Below are positions 9,107-20,114 of a stretch of DNA of 64,000 bases, piece by piece. How positions within the stretch are numbered: the first letter of the stretch is position 1; each line of letters begins with the position of its first letter. Source of the stretch: Aphanomyces cochlioides (Eukaryota; Oomycota; Saprolegniomycetes; Saprolegniales; Verrucalvaceae). The notes under the pieces were generated by a model, which was given only the letters and a program-made list of their open reading frames with translations, was not told where the DNA came from and did no database searches. A program made the position numbers and the translations under genes. The DNA lies in NCBI GenBank assembly GCA_019828595.1, contig JAHQRK010000003.1, forward strand, positions 1,116,001 through 1,180,000, in the 5' to 3' direction.

Positions 9107-11859
9107 ATGGCAAAATGCCTTCCCCACTCTGCTCATACACAGACCACGCACGGCCAACGCCACGAAAAGCACATCATCTCTTCTAAAACTCACAAGACAG
9201 CATCAACCGCGCTTGGGCTTCATCATACTTCGAAGCATTTGCATTCATCAGTGCATGAGGAAACACCATACCAAGGTCTGGACTCCAAGATTGTCGGTTT
9301 GTGTGAATCTAACGCCCCCTTGCGACGAAGACTCGCCCACTTGTCCATGACGCACGTTGAGGAGAAGAAGGACGGCCATGTCAGCGACGATGACTTGGAG
9401 CTTGTCGGTGGAGGCAATCTTGACGATCCCCACGAGAATGAACTACTCGCTATCCTTCGGAAACGAGCTGCATCAGACTTGAAGAGCGTTCACCCAAGCA
9501 TCCAGCGATCAAAAAGTGCCGTCGTACTACCTGTATCAGTTGACCATGACGTCGCCGACGCAGTCCAACATGACCTGAGTGTTGTTGCTGTCCCAAAGGT
9601 ATGTAGTCTGGCCTTTTGCCAAGTAACGTCGAGTATTTAGGCCACATGGACTGCGGAACTCGAGTGCTTGTATACCAAATTCAAGCGGAAGCGGCGGGGC
9701 GGTGCCAATAGCTCAGCTCAGCTCTTTCGCTCTTTCCTCATGACACCGCTCTTTCGTGAGATGCACGCTGAATTGTACAGCACAGCACAGTACGAAGAGG
9801 AAGCCTTGGGGGAGGCATCACCCGATGACGAGTTGCTCACAACAAGGAAGAGAACTCTTCAAAAGCGGTAGTCACTGCTGGTGCCATTGGAGCTCACTAT
9901 CGAGTAGGTTTGAAAAGCTCGCCAAGCCAATTCGTGACTCCCTCGAGCTCTCCTTGTCGACACATATGCTAGAAGCATTCGATCACCTCTCCAGCATCTA
10001 TACAGCGGCTCGACGTGATTTTTTGGCTGGCATGTCGCGATGCTCCAAGATCGAGAGAAGACAGTTGGCCGCTGAGAGATCTCGCCAAGCTAAACTGGCC
10101 GAGAAACGCGAAAAGATGCGACTCGAAGTCGACAAGACCAAGCAGCATCTCAAGCACGCGGCAATTCCATCAACTACGTTGAGCAAGACTCCACGCGTGA
10201 CAGATTTCCTCAAACCCGCGCCGAAACACACCAAGGAACATTCGTTCGTTTGGAGGCGGGTCAAAGACGCTGAGCGTTGCAACCCCGCGAGGTCTCTCCA
10301 AGCTTCAATTGCATATGCTCGATCCATTCACACAGAAGGTAGTTGACATGGTGGGCTTCATGCGCATTGACAAACTCTAGGCATTGGCGGCGGTATTTTG
10401 ACTGCAGAGGCGCTTGTAAGGTACAGCTTGAGATCGATTTTGCCATTGATTGTCGATCAGGCAACGCCATGCTTTGGTGGACTATGTGGTCTTCATTCAA
10501 CGACTTTATCGCGGTCACTTGGCGAGGCGCTACGTGTGGGCACTCCAGTGGATATGTTGCATGTGGAAACATCTCTTCTTTCCGCCAATTGTGCCAGGAT
10601 CTTATCGAGATGACGACGAGCCCAGCAGCAGAGGTTTCCTTCGCCTGGACGACTTTGAGACCATCTACGAGTATTTTTGCTTCCAGTCGTACGCCTTCAA
10701 ATGGTTCCAACAAGGAGTGACGTCGTATATAGGACGCCTGAACGAATTTACTTGGCTGGATTTGCTCTCACCGTTCCGCCGTCACGTCTTGGACCTCAAT
10801 TCGTCGAGTACAAGCGATTGAAAAGGTAAAGGTTGTGGAGTTCCAACGTGACATGATGGCTTAAGGTATTGGCACCGGTTCATGTATCGTGGTTCAAACC
10901 CCGCGGAGCGAATTCAGTTTGTCCAATTCGTACGACATCGTCAAGCAGCGCTAGCTGCCATGGAATCTCAAAGAGTTGCAAGTGGTGGCCAAGGAATGAG
11001 TGAGCTGAGCTTTCTCACGAAATTGGACGACTGGCGAAAATATTCTCTCGTCAAGCGGACGAGGGCTGACACGCAGGACAAGTACCAGAGCAGCCTGAGC
11101 TCGCTCAATGACGAATACCGTGCGTTCGGGCTCAAAGCGAGGCGATCATTGTTGCCAAAAGATCAGCAGACGGACCGTGGATGGAATCTTGTACGGGACC
11201 TCGTGCACGCTAACATGATGCGGCAACTCAAATACAAGTCCATGCAGGAAGTGGTCATTAGTCTACACGACAAAGATGAATTTGATGGACGACGACGTAT
11301 TTCCACACTGAGAGAAGAAATCACTGGCAGCACGTACGACGACAACGCAGAGAAGTCACCATCCAAATGGGCTAGCTTGGTGAAGAAACTGCTTGCGATC
11401 GTGAGTGAAGCCAAGGCCATGATCAATCATTTCGAAGATGTGGACCACGATCTTGACAGCCAAATGTCTCCACCAGCATGTATAGCTCGTCTTAGCAAGG
11501 TAAAACACGTCAGAGGGCTTTCCAAGATCGTCGACCTCGTCGAACGCCAACATACTCTCAACGAAAGCTTTGAAGAAACACTTGTCCATTGCAAGAACCA
11601 CAAACTTTTCCATGCCTCGGCCAATAGGCAATCTATCGCGGCAGCAATCCATTACGTCACAGAGTCAATGCAGATCTTCAGTCTCTTACGACGTCAGCTC
11701 CAGAGCGGCATGATGGCGCGAGGGTTGAAGTCGACCATTGGTTCTCGTAAAGTCGTCACAGTTCATCTCCAAAAACGCGCCGAACAATACCACGAGCTTC
11801 TGCGAGGCTTTGACTCCAATATCCTTGAATTGAGCGTCCTGTTTGAAGAACACCAGTGA
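9107..11859 (+). CDS. Hypothetical IQ-motif, coiled-coil protein
   Basis: Seven exons (9107..9598, 9641..9867, 9908..10338, 10381..10420, 10461..10633, 10687..10825, 10866..11859) join in frame to 831 aa; introns are 40-53 nt. The one recognisable motif is an IQ calmodulin-binding site, FIQRLYRGHLARR, near residue 410. Before it, at about 255-330, is a basic coiled coil (KLAEKREKMRLEV). The last 330 residues are charged and helical with no family I know. The start is the first ATG of the frame, only 66 bp after the previous stop, so it may be downstream. A 40-nt exon at 10381-10420 is supported only by frame logic. The role is unknown; calmodulin binding is inferred from the motif. Confidence 0.65.
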
Positions 11860-12095
11860 CAAGACGCATGAAGATCGCACCACATCTTCGATGGATTGAT
11901 TTGCTTATCAAAAAATCGTTCCAATATGCTGCCAACACATACTGACAAATTTCATGCGTAATCTGAAGCAGAGAATTTACGCGATAAAAGAACATAGTAA
12001 ATATCCGGATATTTGACTCATATCCGGAAAAGTTCTTCTAACAAGGTCTCGTGTGTGAGGTCAAGTTGGGGCTGAAGGCGAAGGAAAGATACATC
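11860..12095. other. Short intergenic region with ATATCCGGATAT palindrome
   Basis: At 12001-12030 the 10-bp palindrome ATATCCGGAT is followed by a second CATATCCGG half, about 70-95 bp upstream of the RPN3 start. It may be a regulatory site; there is no other evidence. Confidence 0.3.
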
Positions 12096-13887
12096 ATGGA
12101 AACTGCATGGAAAGGTAATTGATCGTCGAATAAGCCGTCAAATGCTGCGTTGTAGAGCTCAAGAAGAATCTTAGTGTGATTGAGAAAGTGGTCTCAGCTA
12201 ACCAGAAAGAAAAGCTCTCAAGAGTGTTTCGCACAACGTCCGTCGTGCGTCAATCGCTCTCGGCTGCAGAACTCAAGCGAGCAATTGAAGAAGTGTTGGC
12301 GGAAGACAACGAAAGCCGAGCCTTGTTGCTCAAGTATGTGTCGTTGATCAAACCAGACCCAAGTGAAGATGTTGATATGAATGCGGACGAAACAGACCCG
12401 ACTGTCAACGATGTTGAAAAGGATACGAATGTCCACTTGGACAGAAGTGATTTGATTGAAGTCGAAATTTACTTGAGCTTGCTCGTGATTTCGCTGCTCT
12501 TGAAGGCTCAACTCGGCCAAGAATCTCAAGCGTTCACAGATGCGGTGCGAATTCGCTGCGGACAATTCAATCGACGCAGTTTGGATTTGTTAGCTTCTCG
12601 CGTCTTCACGTATTATGCGTATGCCCACGAACGATTTGGTCAAAATTATGCCGCGATTCGACCGGTTCTACTTGTGGCTCACCGCACGGCATGCCTCCGA
12701 TCGGACGAAATTGGCCAAGCTACGCTCCTCAACTTATTGCTGCGAAATTACCTCCATGAGAACCTCTACGACCAAGCTTACAAGCTTGTGTCCAAGACGA
12801 CATTCCCAGAGTCCGTCTCGAACAATCAATTTGTCCGCTACTTGTATTACGTCGGTACGTATCAAGGCATTCGCTTATAATGCTGACGTCTTTGTAATGT
12901 TTAGGCAAAATCCATGCTGTCCAACTTGACTACACTGACTCGTACACCAAGTTGATGCAATCCATTCGTAAAGCTCCTCAAAACACCGCTGTGGGATTCC
13001 GACGCACAGTTTACAAATTGGCCATCATTGTTCAATTGTTGATGGGTGAAGTGCCCGAACGCAGCATTTTCAATCAAGATGAATTGAAGACGGCTTTGAT
13101 TCCATATCTCCAACTGACCAACGTATACAATTCCGTATGAGTTGGAGCTGACAATCCCTCGCAGGCTGTTCGTTTGGGTAACTTGGAAGACTTCAACACT
13201 GTCTTGACGCAATACGCCGATGCATTCAAAGCTGACAAGACGTACACGTTGATTTTGCGGTATGTGACCATTTATCGCTCGGAAAGTTGAGCTTTTTTGT
13301 CCTTAGATTGCGCCACAATGTCATCAAGACTGGTCTTCGCAAGATCAACACTTCGTACTCGAAAATTCGCTTCACGGTTAGTACTTCGCCCGCTTTTGCT
13401 TTGAACTCTTAGTCTCAATAGGATATTTGCGCCAAGCTCGCTCTTGATACACCTCAGAATGCAGAATTTGTTTGTGCCAAGGTGGTCTACTCATTGCGGT
13501 CAACCGCTGATTACACGTTAGGCTATCAAAGATGGAGTCATTGATGCCGTTATTGACCACAAAAATGGCTGGATGCAGTCAAAGGTATATGTCATGAATC
13601 CACATCGCCTAATGTTTTGTTAGGAAACTGTTGATGTCTATGTTACCAACGAGCCACAACAAGCTTTCCACAAGCGTATTACTTTCTGCTTAGATGTGCA
13701 CAACGAAGCTGTCAAGGTAAGCTGCAAATTTGTTGAAATGGAAAGATTTACCCCGTCATAGGCAATGCGTTATCCTCCTGGAGCGTACAAGAAAGACTTG
13801 GAATCGGCAGAAGAACGCCTTGAACGTGAAAAACAAGAGGAAGAGCTAGCCAAGGAAATTGAAGACGAAATGGACGAAGGCATTTAA
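12096..13887 (+). CDS. RPN3: 26S proteasome regulatory subunit RPN3 (PSMD3)
   Basis: Nine exons (12096..12114, 12156..12854, 12905..13122, 13165..13259, 13307..13376, 13422..13481, 13522..13584, 13624..13716, 13762..13887) give 480 aa. The PCI-domain half is close to known RPN3: [42 protein letters not shown], and the diagnostic tail ending in [19 protein letters not shown] and an acidic end. Human PSMD3 is about 534 aa, so this form is slightly short at the N-terminus. RPN3 is a lid subunit that scaffolds the 19S particle. The 19-nt first exon (METAWK) was chosen because it supplies an ATG and the correct phase for the second exon. Several introns are near the minimum size, 39-41 nt. It converges on the next gene with a 52-bp gap. 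Confidence 0.93.
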
Positions 13888-13939
13888 ACAAATGCAATAT
13901 GCCATTGGGGCAGGGCATTTATATATAATATAAAAGTGC

Positions 13940-14692
13940 TCAAATGACCTCAGCGGATGTCAATTGCTTGCCGCTGCTCTTCTTTTGGAATGACGTGTTG
14001 GTACGCTTCACGGACGCGATTTCAGCTTCGTTCAAGCTCTTTTCGCGCATCAGACGGGAGTATTCGACGGCGTGCTTCTTGGCAATTCGTCGTCCCAAGA
14101 CGAGGAGATACAAGGACAAGCCCACTTCAAGCGTGAGTGCCATGATCGCGATAACCATGTAGCCTTGCAACTTGACGCAGGTCGTGCCGGACAAGTTGAT
14201 ATCGAGCTTGTGCTCCGCGCAGTATTTGGTGAAGTCAACGCCACCGAAATATGGTTCAAGCAAGATTGAAATGGTGGCGACGGTCGTCGCAATGAGGCCA
14301 ATATGGAGGAGGTAGAACACTTTGGAGCCATGGCGCTGAATTATATCCAAGCATGGGCAGCATTCTCTTAACGTATAGAGGAAGGAATAACACACTGAGA
14401 AGAGTGCCGTGACGAGGTAAAATATCAAGATGGCGAGGCCCACTTCGCGAGTAACTGCGATGGCGGGCAGGACCGTCATGGCTTGTAAGCCAAGGATGAC
14501 AAGCATCACGCATTCGTCCAATATGATACACATGGCTGGCTCGCAGTGACGATGGGAATGAACAAGAGAGCTCCACACACAGCAGACTTGGACGCTTTGT
14601 TCTAGATAACACGAAACCGATCCACTGGGATCTACCGACAGCCAGAATGCTAAAAATAGATTTCTCTCAATCGAAAACGGCGAACTGTACAC
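13940..14692 (-). CDS. Four-helix membrane protein of unknown function
   Basis: A single frame of 250 aa with hydrophobic helices at about 61-80, 85-108, 125-147 and 177-199. A Cys-rich loop (ECCPCLD) lies between helices two and three, and a loop of about 30 residues with two Cys (KYCAEHK..., TTCVK) between three and four. The C-terminal tail is basic and Ser-rich. The layout recalls tetraspanin-like proteins, but the CCG signature is absent, so I do not assign it. The first 50 residues look less protein-like, and a short intron there is possible. A CCAAT box (14704-14708) sits just upstream of the ATG. Confidence 0.55.
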   Translation of the reverse strand: MYSSPFSIERNLFLAFWLSVDPSGSVSCYLEQSVQVCCVWSSLVHSHRHCEPAMCIILDECVMLVILGLQAMTVLPAIAVTREVGLAILIFYLVTALFSVCYSFLYTLRECCPCLDIIQRHGSKVFYLLHIGLIATTVATISILLEPYFGGVDFTKYCAEHKLDINLSGTTCVKLQGYMVIAIMALTLEVGLSLYLLVLGRRIAKKHAVEYSRLMREKSLNEAEIASVKRTNTSFQKKSSGKQLTSAEVI

Positions 14693-15449
14693 TGCAATGT
14701 GCTATTGGATGACTTCCAAAATATTCGCAGTCAAAATTTGCAAATCGCAAATTCGCCATTTTTCAAATAAAAATACTCCAGCAAATTTGCGAAGACCACA
14801 AAACAGTCTTCGCAAATTTGATATATTTCTTTTTCATGATCAACGTTCATTGAGGAATCTTCTATATTTCAAGCAAGTGATGCCTATTGATTTTCGTTGC
14901 ACGGCGCATTCGATGTCGCTTTCAACAAGAGCATGCCCATTGATCGATACTGGATATGCGGTCGTTGTGAAAACAGGCAATTATATGATGGCCAATCAAA
15001 ATAGGTTTTGTGCTAGTATTGACCAATATAAATGCTTTACATTATGCGAAATATGTTTGTTTTGGTAGACGTAGAGAATGTTCCACCTCGCAAATCATGC
15101 TTCGTCGGATTAAAAATATCTTTGCAAAAAAGAAATGCGAAAGCGTTTGAAAGGTTTTGGAAGTCACCCATTGTCTGATTTACTCAAAATTTCCGAACTT
15201 GGCTGAAATCGATCAAACTTTGAATCACAGTGAAGTATTTGCCATTTGTATCGGTTTACAGAGAAATTTCACTGTAAATTCCAAGAATTGAAAATATAGT
15301 TTGGTCTAATGACTTGGCCTTTGTTTACATAGAATAATATTGCAATAGTTTCTGAAAACACAGTGATTTCACTGTGATCTCACTAGCCAATCAAATTGTA
15401 AGAAAGTTAAAAAGCCAGGCCAATCGAGGAGAGCTTCACATTTCCAAAC
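14693..15449. other. Intergenic, AT-rich; no gene seen
   Basis: The stretch contains repeated AAATTTGC/GCAAATTTG half-sites around 14735-14820 and several short frames without motifs. Its right end holds the promoter-like CCAAT pair of the Crypton. Confidence 0.45.
15387..15424 (+). promoter_or_regulatory. CCAAT pair upstream of Crypton recombinase, copy 1
   Basis: CCAAT at 15387-15391 and 15420-15424, 26-63 bp before the ATG at 15450, in the same GCCAATCA context seen before host genes. The second Crypton copy has an equivalent pair. Confidence 0.45.
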
Positions 15450-16820
15450 ATGGAGGCGACGGCCGAGATTACCATCGAATCTGCAAGACGCAACAGGATA
15501 TGTGAAGACTCTAGGACCAAATATAGGTCGGGGGTAAATCAAGTAAAGAAATGGTGTCGACTCGTGAACAGAGATGACCTCTTAAAGCCCTGCCTCGACT
15601 CAAAAGATCATCAAACCATCAACCTAGAGGTATTTAAGTACCAAGACTTCTTGGATTTTTTGGAATGGACTGTTCAAAACAAACCAAAAATCAACCCAGG
15701 AACACTCAGTGGGTACCGTAGCTCGATCAAGAGTCTTTACAAGGACCATAAATGCCCTCTTCCAGAGGAATACGGCGATGACATGAAAGAAGTGTTTTCA
15801 GGTAAAGCACAAAGTCTCTCATCCTGACATTTTTAAAAGGTATAAAAAGACGATGGCTAAACAATGGCAGAACGGGACAAAAGAACACACAGGAAAACAA
15901 CCTTTATCTTTCTCTATGTTTGAAAGTTTGGCTGAAAAGAGCTTGTTGCTTCCCGACGCTGGCTTCACACATTTGTTTCTTATAATGTCGTGGAATTTGA
16001 TGTGTAGGTCGCAGTCGACAGAGACAGTGAGGTGCTCAGTCAATTTAATGTCAATTGATTGATAATGTTTAGGTTTGATCATATATCACACGAGGATGAC
16101 GCGATAGGGGTGTGCTTCTTTAAATCAAAAACACAACAAGAAGGTGCAAAGAGTCTAGTTGATTTAATTGATTCTATATACTTCATGTGTTACAGTAAAG
16201 GACCCTAAGCATTGCTACGCGAATCCTCTAAAACCGGCGATTTGCCTGTTTGTGGCTCTTGGGGTCTATCTGTCTTGCAATAGCCAGCTTCGTCCTGGCT
16301 CTGTTTTCCCTGGGTCAAGACAAAAGGTACTATACGAATTATTTCTATAATAAATAGATATAGGATCGATTTGGCAAGTCACTCTCAAGGATGTTGAATC
16401 TGAACGAGAAAGTTAGTGCCATAGGAACGCATTCTATTCGCAAAGGGGCAGCTACATATACAAGCTCTGGTTCAACGGGTGGGCCGTCCATCGTCAGCAT
16501 TTGTTTACGTTGTGGGTGGTCAATTGGAAATGTTATGGAAAGGTATTTTCGGTACGAGTCTGCCGGCGATCAATATGCTAGTCGTGTTGTATCGGGTCTT
16601 CCAATAAATTCCCCTCAATTTGCTATACTACCCCCCACTTCTCTGCCTCAAACGACGCAATTGTCCAAAGTACTTTACAAATTATGTTTCCCAATTTGTG
16701 TAGCTTGGCCACCTTCCGTGGTGTTTTGGTCTTGATTTTGGCGAGCCTTGTCTACCACCACCAATATCGTACCCGCCAAACCCAACCTGCACTCGCGTGG
16801 TCCTGTTTCGAAGTGAAAAT
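15450..16820 (+). pseudogene. Crypton-type tyrosine recombinase, copy 1 (degenerate)
   Basis: The N-terminal core-binding part (MEATAEITIES...) is followed by a catalytic domain split by short introns at about 16035-16074, 16155-16197 and 16327-16363. Tyrosine-recombinase signatures are visible: the first Arg in LMCRSQST, the HxxR box THSIRKG and the nucleophile Tyr in VMERYFRY, followed by GDQYASRVVSGLP. These proteins without inverted repeats are called Cryptons, a class found in fungi and oomycetes. Two defects are seen: a one-base phase mismatch across the first intron (about 15800-15850), and a frame shift near 16680, after which the true C-terminal sequence (FPNLCSLATF..., ASLVYHH) continues in another frame. 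The close match of the second copy at 27-29 kb supports the reading. Confidence 0.75.
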
Positions 16821-16925
16821 GTAAGGACCAATCAGTTCAAATGTGCGTTCTTATTGGTAGTAAAAATATCAACAGAGCGGATTCTCTGTGAATTCCAATG
16901 ACAAGTGAATCAATCACCAAATCGA

Positions 16926-17100
16926 ACCAGCCAATCAGCGTCCAGATTTTGTTTAAACACACACAAAACACACCAACACACACACACACTAATTCATGTA
17001 CCTTCCGATTATACTTGAATTCACTATTGCCCGATTGATCACACAAATTTCGTCGATTTTGATCAAAACTGTAAATTTGGACGAAAGAGATGCGAGGGGA
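16926..17100 (+). repeat. Diverged single arm of the CCAATCAG/CACAC repeat family
   Basis: The blocks CCAATCAG, a CACACACAAAACACACC run and a TTTTGATCAAAA...AAATTTGG block follow the same order as the arms of the element at 2711-3510. No inverted partner was found nearby, so it may be a solo end. Confidence 0.5.
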
Positions 17101-18065
17101 GTGTGTGTATGCTTTTACGGCTATCTTCATGACTCATTCATTCACATTCTCTTCTTGAACAATACAAGAAGTGGACACAGGTTTTCTGTACCCCACTTCA
17201 TCGGTGAGTATATGTTAACTTTCCCTCATTACTTTGCGCTAGGATCCGAAGGAAGTGTGTGAGTAGATTTTGCAATCATAAATCTGCCTCGTTTCGACTA
17301 GTTTCTGGTGGTTTCCCTCCTGAAGCACCAAGGAACGCATTTCATCTTTACCCCCATGCTTCATCAGTGAATCGACAGTGAAACCAAGTATTATAATACC
17401 ATTCCCAAGTAGACGTTATAACTACAGAGAGAACTTGTCATTGGAGATATATCCTCGTGCAAACTTCCCTCGGATATGCAGTTGGTCAAAATATATCATA
17501 TCCAGAATTCTCTAATTAACGGGTCAAAATTAGTTAGGATAATGTATAAAGTGTCTGAAATGACTCTTTCATCCAATGGACGTCAGTCCATGCGGATTTC
17601 CACGGTCGAGGACTAAAGCTCTCGACATGGGTGAAGTGCTTCCAGCCTTCGGAGGCATTATCAATCGCTTCAGCTTGGATGAAGCGACAGAGAGTCAGAG
17701 CCTGGCGAATGTATGAGGAAGATGAGGAAGTTACTCACGATATCATTTTGTCAATCACACTGCAAGTGTTGAATGTTCTGATGCCAAAGTTGAAGCGCGA
17801 TAGACAAGCATGGACCTGATATCAACACGTCATGTCGAATGCACTGTTCATCGAGCGCACGTGTTCGGTCTTTATCACAATCTTTTGAGAATACCACCGC
17901 AGTAAAGGCATGCAACGGGAGCACTTGAAGGGGTGATTTGGAGTCATGGGAAATGCCATCGTCGCACGACAATGGAGGACCGACCACGCGGCGTTGATTT
18001 CGCAAACGCGCGGGAAAGCTTGAGAATAGATGGGTTTAGTCGATATTAAAGTTAATATAGTATTA
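17101..18065. other. Intergenic; no convincing gene
   Basis: Short frames around 17627-17819 begin with a possible ATG but have no motif and no supported splice partner. This may be the remnant of a gene. The right part is the 3' flank of the aminotransferase gene. Confidence 0.4.
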
Positions 18066-19451
18066 TTATACATGCATGCTGGAAAACATTTCAACAAAGG
18101 ACGAGCAGTTCGTGAGGCGCTGGATGGCTTCGCCGAGACGTTCGAAATCGGCGCGCTCGTTGTAAATTTGGGCACTGATACGGATGTACAATTGGCCTTG
18201 AATGGGCATTACTTTGGTAGCCAATTGATAGTAATCGAGCAAAATGTCCATGATAAATCCACATACTTGGCCTTGTTCGTCGGCGGTTAAGGGTTCGCCA
18301 TTCGCCTTCACGGGCCATTGGATGGGGAGGCGAATGGCACTGGCAAAAGGGGCACGTTGCCAAGGAGGCAATAAAGTTTCGGTTCCCCAAAGCGAGGCCA
18401 GATAGCTTGATGCCCAGTCGATGAGGCTCTTGTTGTGGGCAAAGACACGATGGTAGCCCAAATGTTGGTAAAAGTCAAGAGCAGTGCAAATGGACAGATA
18501 GTTCGACTCATCCTTGGTGCCTTGGACGGCAAATTCTTCGAGGAAACCCTGATTGTAGCCCAAAGAGGTCACGACAGGTCGAACTGTGGCTTGGTGTTCC
18601 TTATCGACGTACAAAAACGAAGAGGATTTGGACCCAAAGAGCCATTTGTTACACGTGCCAACATAGAAATCCGGTCGCAGTTTGCGCAAATTCAATGGAA
18701 CTTGACCAGGGGCATTTGCACCATCGACTAGGACGGCTACACCACGGTCTTGGAACAAAGGGATGAGCTTGTCGAGTGGTAGGACCAAAGCAGCAGCGCT
18801 CGTAATGTGATCCAGGACAGCAACGCGTGTGTTGGGTGTTATAGCAGCAACAAGTTGTTTGATGAGGGAATCATAGCTCTCGAGGGGTAATTTGACATCG
18901 ACAACTTTCAATTCGACAACCTCTTGTGTCATGTAGCAAATATGGCGCAGAGTGTTGAAAACGCCAGGATAGGTGGAGCTCATACATAGCACTTCGTCTC
19001 CGTCCTGTAGATCCATGGAGCGCAAAATGGCATTCACACCATGGGAGATGTTTGGTACAAACACAACGTCTTCTGAGTCGGCACCGACAACTTCAGCAAG
19101 TTTTTCGGCGGATCGTCTAAGCAAGGTAGGGAGTTCTCGTCGAATGAATCGATCTGGGTTCATTTCCATTCGGTTGACAAAGTACGACTGCGCATTGAGG
19201 ACAGGTCGTGGGGTGAATCCGCACATGGCTTGGTTAAGAAACGTCATGTTGGGTTCCATGTTGAAGCATCCACGTGCGGATGTGCCGAACGTCAATTGTT
19301 GGCAGAAGCTTTGATCTGCCGGGGAGAGCAGCGAGAGAGTTTCAAAGTTCAGTGCATCCCGACACGGAATCTCCGTTTCGCGGGACTTGGGCGGCACTGG
19401 GTTGTTCAAGTGCGGTGCCGCGACGCCTTTCGACTGCACAGCGTGTTGCAT
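18066..19451 (-). CDS. Class V PLP-dependent aminotransferase (isopenicillin-N epimerase-like)
   Basis: An intronless frame of 461 aa from the ATG at 19451; an upstream ATG at 19556 would add 35 residues of unlikely sequence. The fold-type I aminotransferase hallmarks are present: a Ser/Thr-rich phosphate loop (VPNISHGVN near 132-140), VLDHITSAAA near 212, the cofactor Asp in VLVDGANAPG at Asp243, and the Schiff-base Lys269 in GTCNKWLFG. The closest family is the isopenicillin-N epimerase/selenocysteine lyase-like group, whose oomycete members have unknown substrates. It acts as a soluble PLP enzyme; the substrate cannot be told from sequence. Its promoter region contains three CCAAT-type boxes. 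Confidence 0.85.
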   Translation of the reverse strand: MQHAVQSKGVAAPHLNNPVPPKSRETEIPCRDALNFETLSLLSPADQSFCQQLTFGTSARGCFNMEPNMTFLNQAMCGFTPRPVLNAQSYFVNRMEMNPDRFIRRELPTLLRRSAEKLAEVVGADSEDVVFVPNISHGVNAILRSMDLQDGDEVLCMSSTYPGVFNTLRHICYMTQEVVELKVVDVKLPLESYDSLIKQLVAAITPNTRVAVLDHITSAAALVLPLDKLIPLFQDRGVAVLVDGANAPGQVPLNLRKLRPDFYVGTCNKWLFGSKSSSFLYVDKEHQATVRPVVTSLGYNQGFLEEFAVQGTKDESNYLSICTALDFYQHLGYHRVFAHNKSLIDWASSYLASLWGTETLLPPWQRAPFASAIRLPIQWPVKANGEPLTADEQGQVCGFIMDILLDYYQLATKVMPIQGQLYIRISAQIYNERADFERLGEAIQRLTNCSSFVEMFSSMHV

Positions 19452-19668
19452 CGGGTGGTACTTGATAAATGCCCATCCGAGGAGTTTCCAAACGTGTATT
19501 TTAATTGTCGTAATTTCGAGAATGTAGTATTTTAAATCTTGTTTTCGCATGTACACAAGCTATTTGTATACTTCGGCCACATATTTAAAAAGATTAAAAT
19601 GGCACTATTTTATTATACAACAGCCGATATTGAGAGGCAGAAAACTTCACAGCGAATTTTAATAAAGA

Positions 19669-19737
19669 CCAATCAGAAGCAACTTTGAAGCTATTTTTGA
19701 CAGAAAATACTTTTTATTGGCTGAATCTACGTCCAAT
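19669..19737 (-). promoter_or_regulatory. CCAAT cluster upstream of the aminotransferase
   Basis: CCAAT at 19669-19673, ATTGG at 19716-19720 and CCAAT at 19733-19737, about 220-285 bp upstream of the preferred ATG. They lie just outside the left end of the second Harbinger element. Confidence 0.35.
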
Positions 19738-19766
19738 AGAACGCGACAGTCATCAAGAGTCATTAG

Positions 19767-19906
19767 AGAGTTTTCGGAGCCACTTTAGAGTTGAGATCGG
19801 CAATCTCGAATCTCAACTCTAAAGTGGCTCCGAAAACTCTCACCAAACACACTCTTAGAGTTGAGATCGGCAATCTCGAATCTCAACTCTAAGAGTGTGT
19901 TTGGTG
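19767..19906. repeat. Two adjacent long hairpins with identical loops
   Basis: Hairpin one has perfect 30-nt arms, 19767-19796 and 19811-19840, around a 14-nt loop. Hairpin two has perfect 26-nt arms, 19841-19866 and 19881-19906, around the same 14-nt loop TCGGCAATCTCGAA. Both share the arm core TAGAGTTGAGA, while the outer parts differ (GTTTTCGGAGCC in one, CACCAAACAC in the other). The first arm recurs with one mismatch at 22891-22920. Confidence 0.9.
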
Positions 19907-20114
19907 GGACAAGAAATATCACAATAATCGTCAAATTATGTCATAATCATCGATTATGACATATTTCAATAATTCACAGAGTGTTTGGCGTGTTCAAAAT
20001 ATTTCAATTTTGTGCGATGATATTGCAATAAAAATATATAGGTGAGACCCTATATAATTTTATTGTAATGACATGGCTCATTGACTTCATTCAACTTCTT
20101 TACACTACAGGTCC

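Noticed and set aside
17627..17819. Small plus-strand gene starting MGEVLPAF
   Set aside because: Only about 29 codons before a stop, with no secure splice continuation; noted as a possible remnant only.
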